A stretch of 64,000 nucleotides of DNA, taken from contig JAKZAP010000005.1 in NCBI GenBank assembly GCA_023053575.1, positions 9,052,001 to 9,116,000 on the forward strand. Direction: 5' to 3'. The notes under the pieces were generated by a model that searched no databases, was not told the DNA's origin, and saw only the letters and a list, made by a program, of their open reading frames with translations. Source of the DNA: Branchinecta lynchi (lineage: Eukaryota; Arthropoda; Branchiopoda; Anostraca; Branchinectidae). The position numbers and the translations under genes were made by a program. Position 1 is the first letter of the stretch, and every line of letters starts with the position of its first letter. Of the stretch, positions 1 through 10,441 are shown piece after piece.

Positions 1-3
1 AAC

Positions 4-499
4 ACATGACCTTGTTTGTTGACAGTTTATACGAGTCTCTTAATATTATGGAATTCACTTGCGAGGGATTCACTGTGATAAAGCTTGGCAGATTCACAAG
101 TGCTGCGTTGGCTTTGAAGATAAGCTTGCTCATAGATCTAACAACCACAATAAGCCCTGTCCCTCCTGGCCGAATGATTAGCAGGCTGAGTTCACAAGCA
201 AAGGGGTACCGGCAGTTTGGTTTCTGATGCGACCCTGTAAGGCAGCCTATGTCCACCCAGCTTCAAATGGGCACCCAGAGGAACCTGGAAAGGGCAACAG
301 CGAAGGTGTTCGAAAGCACTAGGATGGCTTGTCCAACCGCTCGTTGCATCTTGATTGAGGAAAGAGTATTTGAGATCAGCACCTCCCAGTGTGGTCTGAC
401 AAAGTTAGTCCTGTACTGTCACCTTTTACCTATACCAATAAGCGCTGTGTCACCAACAAGGGCCATAACCCAGGTGTCAAATACATCCTGAATATGTCC
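4..499 (-). pseudogene. Unrecognised coding-like remnant
   Basis: Read on the minus strand from 499 down, one frame stays open across about 165 codons except for two TGA codons, at 421-419 and 265-263. Both could come from CGA by CpG decay. The translated text is protein-like and not repetitive (for example DVFDTWVMALVGDTALIGI, then RFLWVP, then GGTGLIVVVRSM). I do not recognise the family. It runs off the left edge of the window. It could be the decayed end of a cellular gene or of a transposon protein, or a chance opening, since 85 codons without a stop is not rare in 64 kb. Confidence 0.25.
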
Positions 500-1555
500 A
501 CGTACGCTAGAGAAAAATTATTCAGAGCCCGGGGAACTCTACAGCGTAAGCTTTTTCAATAACACTGTCAACTGCTGCTCTAATGGACTTTCCATGCATG
601 AACAGAGTCATTCAAGCGACTTACCGTGGACTCAGTACCTATAATCTTTTCAGAAGCAGTTTAAAGTCGACAGTAACAAATGCCTTTTTTAAAAATCAGA
701 AAATTTTTAAGGAGCCTGCATCCTTTTCGAGGCCGAGTACCGAAGTCATTAAGTTATGCATCTCATGGGAAGTTCAGTAATCTTCCTAAAATCAAATTTC
801 ATCTAGCCAAATTTCAGCCTCATTTAGCATTCATTAAGCATCGTCGCAGGAGAAGCTTAGAAATTATATAGGCGTTTATCTTTTCCGGGGTTCCGGATCA
901 TGATTCGTGGCCTAATTTCGGAAATAAGATCTATCTTACCTAGGTCCTGAATATCAACGTATCTTCAGCTGGGATGGAGCAGTGGCGAGATACAAAGCAA
1001 ACTTTTCTTGTGTGTTCTAGCTGGATTCTGGAGGGGCAGGAGGAAATAGGGTCTAAGGTCTAATCAGCCAGTTGTGAGAAAATAACGAGACATTTTTTGC
1101 AGTCTGGATTTGAAGGCCTCTCTTCCGGAGGGGGAGACAGCTTCCGTTGGGTCTTCTTCGACAGTCCCGGACCAGGACGAACTGACGGAAAGGCTGGCCA
1201 AGCTCAGACAGGCTTAGATGCGTAACTTTTTGAAAGGTAAGCTCTTCAGTTTGTACAGTAAGTGACATATTTTATCATTTATAAATGGACCAGCACCTCT
1301 GTTGCGCCTATGAGAATGTTCCTAAGTATTCCTGCAGCCCAAGCCTACTGCGACGCGAATCGTATTTGACAGCACTAAGTGGCTAAGTCGGCTGGGATCT
1401 ATTCTGGCGACATATTAGTCCTTCTTGGCAACGGTCCTGTTCAGGCTCAAACTGGAAAAGATTTTAACAACCATATAATATCCAATTTTGGCGAGAAGCT
1501 TCGGAGAAATTGCTGGGGTTAGTCTGGTGACGGGATTTCGTTTTGGTCACTGCTG
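500..1555. other. Unassigned stretch
   Basis: No gene or repeat family recognised, apart from a degenerate hammerhead-like segment near 1408-1450. Short open frames here have no recognisable motif. Confidence 0.5.
1408..1450 (-). ncRNA. Degenerate hammerhead ribozyme-like segment
   Basis: On the minus strand this reads CTGAACAGGACC, then TTGCCAAGAAGG, then CTAATATG. The stem-II hairpin (GGACC..TTGCCAAGAAGG) matches the better copies at 20846-20884, 45402-45433 and 30738-30769. The catalytic GAAA box is TAAT here and CTGANGA is CTGAACA, so it should be inactive. It is a relic of the same Penelope-type repeat. Confidence 0.3.
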
Positions 1556-2690
1556 TTTTTGGGATCCCAAAACTTAAGTGGAGGGATATCTATGACATCG
1601 CAAAAGTTGTCCGTCTGTCCGTCCGTCTGTCAGCACGATAACTCTCGAAGGGAATGAGATATTTTGATGAAACTTGGTGTGAGCATTCTTCTTGTCAAGG
1701 GAAAGGTCAAGTTCGTAGATGGGCCCGATAGCTGCATATTTAGGGGAGGTGGAGGGGTTTCAAATTAAGGGGCGACAGAAATATTTTTTAAAAGCTAATG
1801 AGATAGTCGATCAAGGGGTAAGACGACATGCTGAACACGAATATCAAAACCATTTTCTTGCCGGACAAGTAGTTCACCCGAAATACGGTCAAAACCGGAA
1901 AGTTTGCTAAAAGTAAAAGTTTTATCTGAAGTTGATTAGATGTCCGATTCAGGGGTAAGAAGACATGCCAAATCCGAATATTAGAACGATTTTCTCTTCG
2001 GACAAGTAGATCGCCGGAAATCCGGCCAAAACCGGAAATTTGTCAAAATTAAAAGTTTAATCTGAAGTTGATTAGAGATTCGATTTAAGGATAGGGAAAC
2101 ATACTGAATCCGAATATGAAAATTATTTTCTCGGCGGACAATTAGATCGCCTGGAATCCGGCCAAAACCGGGAAACTTGTTAAAAGTAAAAGTTTTATAT
2201 GGATTTCATTAGGTGTTCGATTTACGGGTAAGAAGAGATGGTGAATTCGTCTATGACAATAATTTTCTACCTGGACACATAGTTCGCCACGAATCCGGCT
2301 GAAATCGGATTATTTGTTAGAAGTTGAAGTTTTATCTCAAGTTAATTAGAGGTTGGATTTGGGTAAGGAGATACGCTAAATCCGTTTCTGAACTTCAATT
2401 TTTGCATAACAAGTAGTTCGTCTGGAATCCTGCTGAAAACGGAAATATGGCAGAAGTAAGGCCGGAACTATCGTCAAAGTAGATATGACGCAGGCTATAG
2501 GGGTAAACACACATGGTGAATCCATATTTGAACTTTGTCTTTTCAGTTTATTACCATTTGCCTTAATCTGTTTCTAAATGTTATTAGTAAAGTGCTCAAG
2601 GAGTCTGGCGAAGACTGGACCTCTCTAAGACCCGATTGTCTGGATCAAATATTAAATTTTTGGGATCCCATCGAAGCCTTTGGTCTTGTT
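1556..2690 (+). mobile_element. G-family repeat, copy G1 (complete ends)
   Basis: It starts with TTTTTGGGATCCCAAAAC and the conserved head AGTGGAGGGATATC. A (GTCY)n microsatellite follows at about 1609-1630, then TGATGAAACTTGGTGTGAG. Next come about five degenerate units of roughly 137-150 bp, each with CCGGAATCCGGCCAAAACCGGAA-type text and a GACATGCTGAA motif. The tail is GGATCAAATATTAAATTTTTGGGATCCCATCGAAGCC ending CTTTGGTCTTGTT. There is no credible ORF. The same order recurs at 13344, 23597, 32592, 47615 and 60110. Confidence 0.75.
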
Positions 2691-3589
2691 CTGCAATGCT
2701 TCATTCTATCGCTGACCAATGTCAAGCCGAGAGATAAGATAAATTGAAATCTCCTTCCTATACGTGATAATGCATGTTAAGGTGGTTAAGATGACCTTTA
2801 AATGTTCTTCATTTTAAGAATATAAATACTGAACTTTTTCCGTCTGTTGCTGGTAATCTACTGGGTTAAATAACAGTATCGTTTCAAATTCTTCAGATCA
2901 CGGCAAATAAGATTCCTGCTGAGCAGGAACTACGGTCATCACTAAGTATTTACGCCGCTGAAATAAGACATGCTTGTAAGAGCTCTGAAAAGTTTGCCGC
3001 AGCCGTGTCCTCGAGGTGTGTCCGCCCTGATACCAAAAAATCTGTTTGTTCTGAAAATGAGAATTTGAAATCTGGTTTCAATAATTTAAAATGCTGGCAA
3101 ATCTTTGGCATCCGTGTGTTCAGCCAGAGGTGGCGGGAAGTCCCTAGATGAACACAGGGTGGAAATTAAGGAAGACTTAGTGAAACAAATAGTACGGATC
3201 AGCTGCAGATGCTAATCTGCCTTGGGAGTTTCTTAAAAATATCAAGCCCACCTTCGAAATTCAGTAAGATTCTTTGGTGTCGTTTTTTTTTTCAGAAAAT
3301 TTTGCTGTCCAGACCTAACCGTTGCCGAGTTAGAAAAGTTAGGCTTACCGATAATCACCAACATGGTCCCGTTAGGATGGGAAGATTAAGCTTTCCTTAA
3401 AAATATGCTTCTCTCACCATCCACGAGATGTTTCAACGTCGTTCGTACGCGTTGTCAAGCCAAAACTATATTATTTTATCTTTTATTTAAATCAGCACAA
3501 AAGTAGACTTATCAATCAGTTCGAGAGACCTACCGTTTGAGATTTCTTCCGAGGGGGAAACAGCTGGGAGACGGCATCACTGTTTTTAT
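2691..3589. other. Unassigned stretch
   Basis: AT-rich sequence between the G1 repeat and the 3' end of the LINE at 3590. No gene, RNA or repeat family recognised. Confidence 0.5.
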
Positions 3590-3591
3590 AA

Positions 3592-3613
3592 CATTACCTT
3601 AATTACCTTAATT
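3592..3613 (-). repeat. LINE1 3' microsatellite tail
   Basis: About 2.5 copies of AATTAAGGT on the minus strand, directly beyond the LINE1 3' UTR. CR1-like LINEs commonly end in short tandem repeats instead of poly(A), so this marks the 3' end. Confidence 0.6.
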
Positions 3614-3796
3614 CGCACTTCGGAGCGATAAGGTCCAATGGATCTTTGTTACTCCGTGAGTAATGATGGCTGGCATCTGTTACTGATCTGGATCATGCCA
3701 GCAGTATTTCCACTTCTTGCATGGCCACTCGCTATCCAGTGACTTCTTGAAAGTTACAGGTGAATTGGCTGACACTGTAGACTCGGAGAGGGAGTT

Positions 3797-4836
3797 CTAG
3801 TCGTTGACAACTCTTTCGGAGAAGAAGTTTTTACGCATTCTTGTGTTCACGTGGCATTTAGAAAGTTTCTTCGGGTGGCCTCTTGTATGGGATTGGTGGT
3901 TCAGGCTGAGGAGACTAGATGTGTCGCTGTAGAGTTTGTGGGTAAGCAGCATGTCACCTCGTCTGCGGCGGTACACCAGTGTAGGTAGTTTGAATTTTCT
4001 TAGTCTTTCTTCGTAGGGGAGGTCTTTAAGCCCATCTATAACCTTGGTGGCACGTCTCTGTACACCCTCAAGAAGTCTCGTGTCGCCTTTGTATTGGGAA
4101 GCGGCTATGCAGTTTCCAAAGTCAAGGCTGGGTCTTACGATGGCTTTATAAAGTCTAAGAAAGATTTTGGGGGATCTGCTCGTAATAGATCTCTTGAGTA
4201 GGTCAAGTCCTGCGTTATATTTTGAAACCAAGTTCCTTGTGTGGGAGTGAAACTTTAGCTGATTGTCTACAAGTACACCCAAGTCTCTTTCTTCGTTGTG
4301 GGTTTGAAGATCAATCTGTGTTCGCTTGTCAGGATCCCACATTGAGTACACTGCGTTTTCATTCTTTGGTCCAAAGTGTAAGACGCAGCATTTGCTGATG
4401 TTGAATGACAGTAGCTACTCTTCAGCCCACTCTTGGATAAGGTTGAGATCGGCTTGGAGGCTTGCGCTGTCTGCTGGACCAAAGAGCTTGGAATCGTCGG
4501 CAATAGTGTGATATTGTTGCTGACTCTGGTAACTAAATCGTTGATGTAAATCAAGACGAGGGTTGGGCCAAGGACTGTACCTTGTGGGACACCGCTAATG
4601 ACATCGCAAGGTTGGGAGTATATCTTCTGGCCACCTGATCCGAACAGTCTGACCCTTTGTGCGCGTCTTGTGAGAAAACTCATGATCCAATTGACCGTCG
4701 TCTGGTTCAGGCCTGCAGAGAGGAGCTTGATGCGGAGCCTTCTGTGGGGAACTTTATCAAACGCCTTGGCTAGCTCAAGGAGAATCAGGTCAACTGGTAC
4801 ACCAGCGTCGAGGAGCTTGGTTATGATGTTGTAGGT
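3797..4836 (-). pseudogene. LINE1 reverse transcriptase, palm/thumb and C-terminal part, frameshifted
   Basis: This continues the 4837-6297 frame after a break near 4836. It is spread over at least two frames: 4267-4683 carries SGVPQGTVLGP and IYINDL, and 3797-4351 carries the connection region with RDLGVLVD, LYKAIVRPSLDFGN and GVQRRATKVIDGLKDLPYEE, the usual C-terminal text of CR1-like RTs. The catalytic FADD block is not intact: the frame is lost between INDLV and the downstream WAEEW/ISKC region, near 4500. Role when intact: target-primed reverse transcription of the LINE RNA. Confidence 0.8.
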
Positions 4837-6297
4837 TTAAAGTAGATTGGTTTCCACCGACTTGTTGCGACGGAATCCATGTTGGTTGTTTGAAAATATC
4901 ATGTGGGTCGTTAGATGGTCGTGGACTGCGTCATTCACGATTCTCTCAAGCAGCTTGGCAACGGTGGATGTTAGGCTGATTGGTCTGTAGTTCTCTGCTC
5001 TTGATTTGTCCCCTTTCTTGAAACTGGGAGCCACATGTGCCTCTTTCCAATCAGATAGAATAGTGCCGGAGTCGAGCGAAGACTGGAGGATGTATGTAAG
5101 GGGTGCAGCGATGATGTTTGCAACTTCTTTCAGTAATGTTGTCTGGCCCAGCAGATTTGTGGGCATCGAGGTTTGAAAGTCCCTTAGTACGGCTTCGCCT
5201 AAGGTTATTTCGGTCATTAGACTGGTGGTATTAGATTGAGGCGCTGGTGGTAGCTGGCCATCTGGTTCGGATGTAAAGACGGAGGCGAACTGTTGGTTGA
5301 GAATCTCTGCGATTTCTCTTAGATCGGTTGCTTCGCTATTGTCTTCTCTCGCCAGACGTTTGATGTTGTGGCGGTTGTGATCTTTGCTTGAGACGTAGTT
5401 CCAGAATTTCTTGGTGTTATGTTTACAGTCGTCTGCGAGTTTGGACTCAAAGTTCAAGTGCAATTGCTTCGTAAATTGGCGCAGTTTGTTACGAGCAGTA
5501 GCAAACTTAGCATAGTTAGCTTTGTCCCCCTTCTTTTTGTACTTCTTCGAGTAGCGGGATTTTCGGTTCCTCTCTTTCCTGATCTCCCTGGTTATGTATG
5601 GTAGGGTCTTAGGTTTGGGGATCATCTTAACCGATGTGTGCCGTTTCTCCACATCGAGAAGAAGGGTTTTGAAGATGTTCCATTTGTTTTCCACAGGTCC
5701 TTCGAGGATCGTATCCCAATTAACATTAGATAAATCAGCTCTAATGGATTTGTAGTCGACAAACATTTTCCTGACGAGTCTGTTGGTTATTTTCTTGATC
5801 GATGTCTGGATTTCTAGCAGCAGGTGGTCGCTCTTTCCAACTGGTGGCAGGTAATTGATCTTCTGGACTAATTCTGGGTTGTTTACGAAAGCTAAGTCGA
5901 GGAGTGATGGTTTCTGATGCAAACGATACCGCGTTGGCTGATCTATAACTTGGGTGAGGGAGAGATCTTGGATACATTGGATGAAAGGGGATAGCTCATC
6001 TTGCTGGTATTTCGATGGTGACATTGTGTAGGGGAATCCATCTTTCCAGGCTATATCAGGGAAGTTAAAGTCTCCGGCAATGAGTAGGTTTCCTCTGAAG
6101 TTGGTGGTCGCTTTTTCGAAGACAGAGGCAAGTGCCCTCTCGCATTCCAACATTGACGGCGACGAGGGACTTCTGTAGATGCATCCCACCCTGATTAGAA
6201 AATCGTGTGGGTTCTCAGCTTCACAAAGGTCACGTTTCGAGTTTTTTTGGTTTAAGTGACAATCGCATAGGTTTGATGGAATACGAAGCTTTGGCAA
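4837..6297 (-). CDS. LINE1 ORF2: endonuclease C-terminal half plus RT fingers
   Basis: An open frame of 486 codons. Residues about 35-165 are the second half of an EEP/APE-type endonuclease: GCIYRSPSSP, then IAGDFNFPDI with the catalytic Asp and Asn, LDLAFVNN, and SDHLLLE with the catalytic Asp-His. A basic linker follows (about 230-300; RKERNRKSRYSKKYKKK), then a low-conservation region. The RT begins at about 400-486 with WKEAHVAPSFKKGDKS, NYRPISLTSTVAKLLE and NQHGFRRNKS. The endonuclease nicks target DNA and the RT copies the RNA there. The frame overlaps the upstream ORF (6230-6748) and ends early where RT continues in another frame, so it is a broken piece of one ORF2. Confidence 0.88.
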   Translation of the reverse strand: MPKLRIPSNLCDCHLNQKNSKRDLCEAENPHDFLIRVGCIYRSPSSPSMLECERALASVFEKATTNFRGNLLIAGDFNFPDIAWKDGFPYTMSPSKYQQDELSPFIQCIQDLSLTQVIDQPTRYRLHQKPSLLDLAFVNNPELVQKINYLPPVGKSDHLLLEIQTSIKKITNRLVRKMFVDYKSIRADLSNVNWDTILEGPVENKWNIFKTLLLDVEKRHTSVKMIPKPKTLPYITREIRKERNRKSRYSKKYKKKGDKANYAKFATARNKLRQFTKQLHLNFESKLADDCKHNTKKFWNYVSSKDHNRHNIKRLAREDNSEATDLREIAEILNQQFASVFTSEPDGQLPPAPQSNTTSLMTEITLGEAVLRDFQTSMPTNLLGQTTLLKEVANIIAAPLTYILQSSLDSGTILSDWKEAHVAPSFKKGDKSRAENYRPISLTSTVAKLLERIVNDAVHDHLTTHMIFSNNQHGFRRNKSVETNLL

Positions 6298-6748
6298 GGG
6301 CTATAATACCTCGATGGCAATCAGGGCTTGAAAGGTTGGATATTAGCTGGTATCCCGGGATTTTAACATGTTGGTCAGTTAGTTGGTTCCGCCTTTTTTT
6401 TGGACAAACTTCGGTAAGGAGGATCAAATCATAATCTTTGTCATAAATTGCTGACCTGAGTTCGTTGATTTTGTTCGGTAGCTGGTCTATATTCGTGATG
6501 GCTACGCTGATGTCGGTGGATATCCGTACTTCTTCTTCGCAATCTGCTTTCGAGTCACTTTCGCTATCATCAAGAGAAACAAAGATCGTTTCTTCTTCTT
6601 CTTCCTGAGAAGCCTCTGCAGTTACAAACGAGTCTGACGATTTATCACTAATAATGTCACTAAGGATTACTTCATCATTTTTATTTTTACCAAAAAGAGC
6701 AGAACTATTTACACTATACACTGATGGTGGGGTGACAATTGGAATCAC
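6230..6748 (-). CDS. LINE1 ORF2 N-terminal part: acidic leader and endonuclease start
   Basis: 172 codons. The first half is acidic and Ser-rich (SQEEEEETIFVSLDDSES). The second half begins the EEP endonuclease: SVAITNIDQLPNKINELR, LILLTEVCPK with the catalytic Glu, and HRGIIALAK. It overlaps the next ORF2 piece (to 6297) by 68 bp in another frame. The endonuclease is therefore split by a frameshift near 6240-6290, where the text passes from KPMRLSLKP to PHDFLIRVGCIYRSP. Confidence 0.75.
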   Translation of the reverse strand: MIPIVTPPSVYSVNSSALFGKNKNDEVILSDIISDKSSDSFVTAEASQEEEEETIFVSLDDSESDSKADCEEEVRISTDISVAITNIDQLPNKINELRSAIYDKDYDLILLTEVCPKKRRNQLTDQHVKIPGYQLISNLSSPDCHRGIIALAKASYSIKPMRLSLKPKKLET

Positions 6749-7062
6749 ACCACCATTGCTTCCGGTTTTTTTTGGACGATTTGGTTGCCTCGAATAACCA
6801 GATGTTTGCCATTAGATACACGATCACGTAGTTCAGCCAGTAGTAGTTTTCTGCTTTCCACGTCAGCTTTAACCTTGTCGTGGCGGAACTGTACAGCGTC
6901 GTTGTTGTTTCTTCTTTCGTATGACGTATTCACGATTTTTCTGGGCAAGGAAGGGTTGTTAACAGTGAAGACAATGGGTACCGTGGTGTTGGACGGATCT
7001 TGAGCGGACGTTGAAGAAGGTTGCTTATTCAGACGCCTTACACTAGTGACAGTAACAGGCAT
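6745..7062 (-). CDS. LINE1 ORF1-like segment
   Basis: 105 codons, basic and low in hydrophobics, with RHDKVKADVESRKLLLAEL and ISN/RVSNGKHLVIRGNQIV. This kind of text is common just before the endonuclease in CR1-type LINEs of invertebrates and probably belongs to the RNA-binding ORF1 product or to the inter-ORF region. It ends four bases into the following ORF2 piece (6748). An RNA-binding role is inference from position and charge. Confidence 0.5.
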   Translation of the reverse strand: MPVTVTSVRRLNKQPSSTSAQDPSNTTVPIVFTVNNPSLPRKIVNTSYERRNNNDAVQFRHDKVKADVESRKLLLAELRDRVSNGKHLVIRGNQIVQKKPEAMVV

Positions 7063-7170
7063 GCCGTGTCTTTCTGTAGAAAATCTACGATGAAGTCTTT
7101 GTCGGCTGTGTTTTGCGCTTCTACTGATAGTGTAGGGCTGATTGGGACACCGAAAGCGATAAGATTGTTT

Positions 7171-7669
7171 TTACGCTTTTGTCTTTCTCTGTCGGTGTAC
7201 CGCCTCAGCTACCTTCTTGTCTATTTCACTGGCTAGTGTCTTTGAAATAGCTTGCAGGCCGTCGTCTAACTGCTTTATTACTTCAGTCTGCATGTCATCC
7301 ATTGTGCAGAGTTTGACCAATTCACTTTCAATGTCCCCAATTCGTTTTGTAAGGCCAGACAGCATATCTTCCATGTTGCTTTTAATATCTTCCTTAAGTT
7401 GCTTGGTTGAATTTGCAACTGTGTTACTGGCAATGCTGGCAACGTCCGCTTATGCCTCGCTTTTGGCGTGAGTCGCGTTCACACAGAGGACAGTGCCAGT
7501 GAAACTCGTTTCCTTCGCTTAGGGTATTGATTGGGAAAAGAAGCATCTGTGTTCTTGATGCCAAAAAGTAAACCGCCTGAGTTTTCGACAAAGAAAGTTC
7601 GCCAGTATTCTGATATTGTGGGACTTTGGCAAATAATAAAATTCCATCATACGAAGTGGCAATGAACAT
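7171..7669 (-). pseudogene. LINE1 ORF1: zinc-finger and coiled-coil segments, frameshifted
   Basis: Two frames. 7424-7669 ends in FHWHCPLCERDSRQKRG and RCQHCQ, a Cys-X2-Cys..Cys-X2-Cys pattern like the PHD-type fingers of some CR1 ORF1 proteins. 7171-7374, extended upstream through NSTKQLKEDIKSN, is heptad-like (MEDMLSGLTKRIGDIESEL, then MQTEVIKQLDDGLQ), fitting a coiled coil for ORF1p multimerisation. A shift near 7440 separates the two halves. Confidence 0.55.
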
Positions 7670-7691
7670 GAGCTAGAGACTGTCGGGTTTC

Positions 7692-7993
7692 TCAGTGCTT
7701 AAAGGCCTCTTCTTCGGTTCTTCTCATAAGAAGGATTATGAAGTTGGTCTTTTCAGTTTTGAAGTAAATGGCTCCGTCACTTCTTTTCTGAGCTCCTGAG
7801 TTGGAACTTGGCAAAATAATTGCAAACACAACAGCGAAATCATAGGTGTCTTGACCGCTCGTTTTTCGGAAGAGCCAGCGATAGATAGAAGGACCATAAA
7901 GTGTTCCCAGAATGTGCAAAAGCCTCCTCCACTTGCAATTGATAGGGAGTTCAGTGGACGAGTAATCACGAATCTTTTAGGTTCTTTCTCCAA
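7692..7993 (-). pseudogene. LINE1 5' coding remnant
   Basis: Two overlapping short frames (7736-7993 and 7692-7919) read through the same protein-like text, for example ITRPLNSLSIASGGGF then KTSGQDTYDFAVVFAIIL. They seem to be the frameshifted N-terminus that leads into the zinc-finger segment. The LINE 5' end is set near 8000 only because similarity to LINE coding text stops there. Confidence 0.35.
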
Positions 7994-8000
7994 TTTGCCG

Positions 8001-8359
8001 CTCCCTGTTTTCTTCTCGTCGGTACGCTGTATGATCCTAGTTAGTAAGTTTTTACGTCTGTTCCATACGTTTTATACAATATTTTATTGTTGATTATAAT
8101 TTAGTGAGTTTATTATCCCGTTAAACTAGTTAAAGACGTAATGTCGGGTTTGGTTGAATTTTTCTAATTTTTCAGGGAGGGATCTTTAGAGCACCCGTGA
8201 GATCATTTTTTGCGTATCAGCTAATCTATACTTGCCCTTTCGGCAATCGGGACATTGAAGACGGTAGTTCATACAAAACAAGACCAATGGGGTCCTATTT
8301 ATTGGACTTCTCATCCAGACAACCGGGTCTTGTCTTTATGCTAGTTATCCCTCAACAAC
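8001..8359. other. Unassigned stretch
   Basis: Between the 5' end of LINE1 and a LINE 3' fragment. Nothing recognised. Confidence 0.4.
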
Positions 8360-8690
8360 TGCTTCGCATAGCATATTGTAATTCTACTTACTTGTACTTG
8401 TGTCAGGACGCAAGCTGTGCAGCTCTCCCTGGCGACAGCAGCTGGCGGACCAAGCTCTGCCATGAATTTCGGTCTTCGGTGAATGGCATCGAGATTTGAA
8501 GCCAATAGGGATCCCATCTCCTCCCATGCCGGCGGAAGCCCCCGATGTGATCGAGGTCTTCCTTGAGGGTGCTCAGCCACGTTTTACGCTGACCTCCCCG
8601 GAGTTTCTTCCAACCGGGCATCGGGGTGGCGAGCAGAGCTGTCTTCGCCAGGGTGGTGTCGGTTGTTGATAAGGGCTAGCTAGCCCTAGC
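8360..8690 (-). mobile_element. LINE 3' fragment (RT C-terminus), different family
   Basis: Minus-strand frames give MPGWKKLRGGQRKTWLSTL, EDLDHIGG, RWDPYW and DRNSWQSLVRQLLSPG, followed in another frame by CVLTQVQVSRI. GGQRKTWLSTLKEDL..DR..W is the typical extreme C-terminus of a widespread family of invertebrate LINE RTs and is unlike the C-terminus of LINE1. Only this end is present; the rest is missing or unrecognisable. Frames 8403-8621 and 8341-8580 differ, so it is broken. Confidence 0.65.
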
Positions 8691-8939
8691 TTCTCATATA
8701 GCAAGTTCTTTATCTCTATAATATGCACCACGTTATAAATTTCGTGGGAGGATATTGTTCTTTCGAAGTTGATACTGTTACTAATCATAAAATTTACCCA
8801 GTACTAAAACAAAGCTGCTTGATGGATTTAGTTTTATTATCTTCATATAAACAAGAACAGCTGGAGAAAAGATTTCTTAGAACTAATAGTTGCGTTTTTA
8901 CAGATACCATGGTATCTGTTACCAAGGTAGCTGGATCTG

Positions 8940-9711
8940 CGACTAGACCTATGTTGCCTGGGCAACGTCAAGTGTTACAGCAACCTTGTCCATCTTCGCC
9001 GACTTAGGTGTTGCGAGAGCAACACTTTGCTTTTGTTTCGTGGCTGTCGGTTAAATGTACGGTATGTTCTAAGAAGAACACATCAGTAATGACATGATCA
9101 AAGGCTATTCCTCAGCGTTGTAAAAACAACAACAAAAGAATATCGGAAGAAGGGACTAAATTGACTTTGCAGCCAGTTGAAGTTTATCCTTTTCGATCGT
9201 AGACATCATGACGGATGGAAACTTGAAACAATATCTTATATAATCTAGTTGTTATTATAAAGCTATCCATAACTTTTTAGGATTCAAATACCATAGATGA
9301 CATAGATACGAACTTTAGACCATCGATAGACCATCGATACGAACTTTCTTACCGTCAGATTTATAGAAATCGAATACAATGTGCACCAATTTGCAAAAAC
9401 TGTGAGCCCCTCGTGAACTGATTCTTACTTACAAGTCCCTCTCCCGTGATAGACACCAAGTTCACCGAAACAAATAATGGGTACACCAGCTAGCAAAAGT
9501 TGCAAACCCCTCATCTCTGAAGATGATTGTATACAGCCGATTGTTACATAAAGTCCCTTGCATGGCATGTCTGACAATTGGGAACCAAATTGTTCTTCCC
9601 GTCGAAAATACCGGAAACAAATAATATGTACACCAACTAGCAAAAGTTCCAAACCCCTCATTACCGAAGATGATTATGAGCTAACAACCGACATTTGCTT
9701 ACAAGTCCCGG
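8940..9711 (+). mobile_element. XY-family repeat, copy a (left part only)
   Basis: The head is CTAGACCTATGTTGCCTGGGCAAC-type text with two hairpins: GTTGCC/GGCAAC at 8952-8966, and GTGTTGC-GAGA-GCAACAC at about 9010-9027, followed by TTTGCTTTTGTTTC. The same head occurs at 51787. About two core units of 125-140 bp follow (9430-9710), each with TACACCAACTAGCAAAAGTT, AACCCCTCAT and GAAGATGATT. The copy stops abruptly at 9711, where G-family sequence begins. Confidence 0.65.
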
Positions 9712-10441
9712 AACGAGATATTTTGATGAAACTTTGTGTGAGGATTCTTTGGTTCAAGGGAATGGTCGAGTTCGTATATGATTCCCATAGCTTTATATTT
9801 AGGGAATGGGGAGCGGTTTCAAATAAAGGTGCGAACAAAATATGTTTTAAAAGCTAATGAGATACTCGATTAAGACGTAAGAAGACATGCTGAACACGAA
9901 TATGAAAATCATTTTCCCGCCGGACAAGTAGTTGGCCCGAAATCCGGAAAAACTGAAAAGCTTGTTAAAAGTAAAAGTCTTATCTGAAGTTGATTAGATG
10001 TCCGGTTTAGACGTAAGGAGACATGCTGAATCCGAATATGAAATTTTGTTCTCTCCGGACAGGTAGATCGTCCAGAATCTGGTGAAAACCGGAAAATTTG
10101 TCAAAAATAAAAGTTTAATCTAAAGTTGATTAGAGTTCGACTTAAGGATAGGGAAACATTCTGAATCTGAATATGAAAATTATTCTCTGGCCGGACAAGC
10201 AGATCGCCCAGAATCTGGCTAAAACTGGAAAATTTGTTAAAAGGAAAAGTTTTATATGAATTTCATTAGGTGTTCGATTTACGGGTAAGAAGACACGCTG
10301 AATTCGTGTTTGGCAATCACTTTCTACCTGGACACATAGTTCGCCAAGAATCCGGCTGAAATCAAAAAATTTGTTAAGAGTTGATATTTCATCTGAAGTT
10401 GATTAGAGGATCGACATGGGGTAAGGAGATACGCTGAATCC
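9712..10441 (+). mobile_element. G-family fragment lacking its head
   Basis: It starts inside the G consensus at GAGATATTTTGATGAAAC, without the GGGATCCC start or the (GTCY)n tract, and runs through about five core units (GACATGCTGAA, AATCCGG..AAAACCGGAA). It stops at CGCTGAATCCGTTG, where XY sequence resumes. Both borders are internal to G, so it entered by recombination or truncation and not as a complete element. Confidence 0.6.

Larger units (their letters stand above)
3590..8000 (-). mobile_element. LINE1: CR1/Jockey-type LINE, nearly full length, decayed
   Basis: This non-LTR retrotransposon lies on the minus strand. Its 5' end is near 8000 and its 3' end near 3590. In order it shows an N-terminal region with a zinc-finger-like CPLC..CQHC motif (about 7427-7500), a coiled-coil-like segment (7171-7374), a basic ORF1-like segment (6745-7062), an endonuclease (about 5750-6650) and a reverse transcriptase (about 3800-5250). 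The 3' end carries a short AATTAAGGT-type tandem tail at 3592-3613. Several frameshifts divide the reading frames, so it is probably immobile. Class: EEP endonuclease plus RT with NYRPISLTS and SGVPQGTVLGP motifs, as in the CR1/Jockey superfamily. The exact clade needs a tree. Confidence 0.85.
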
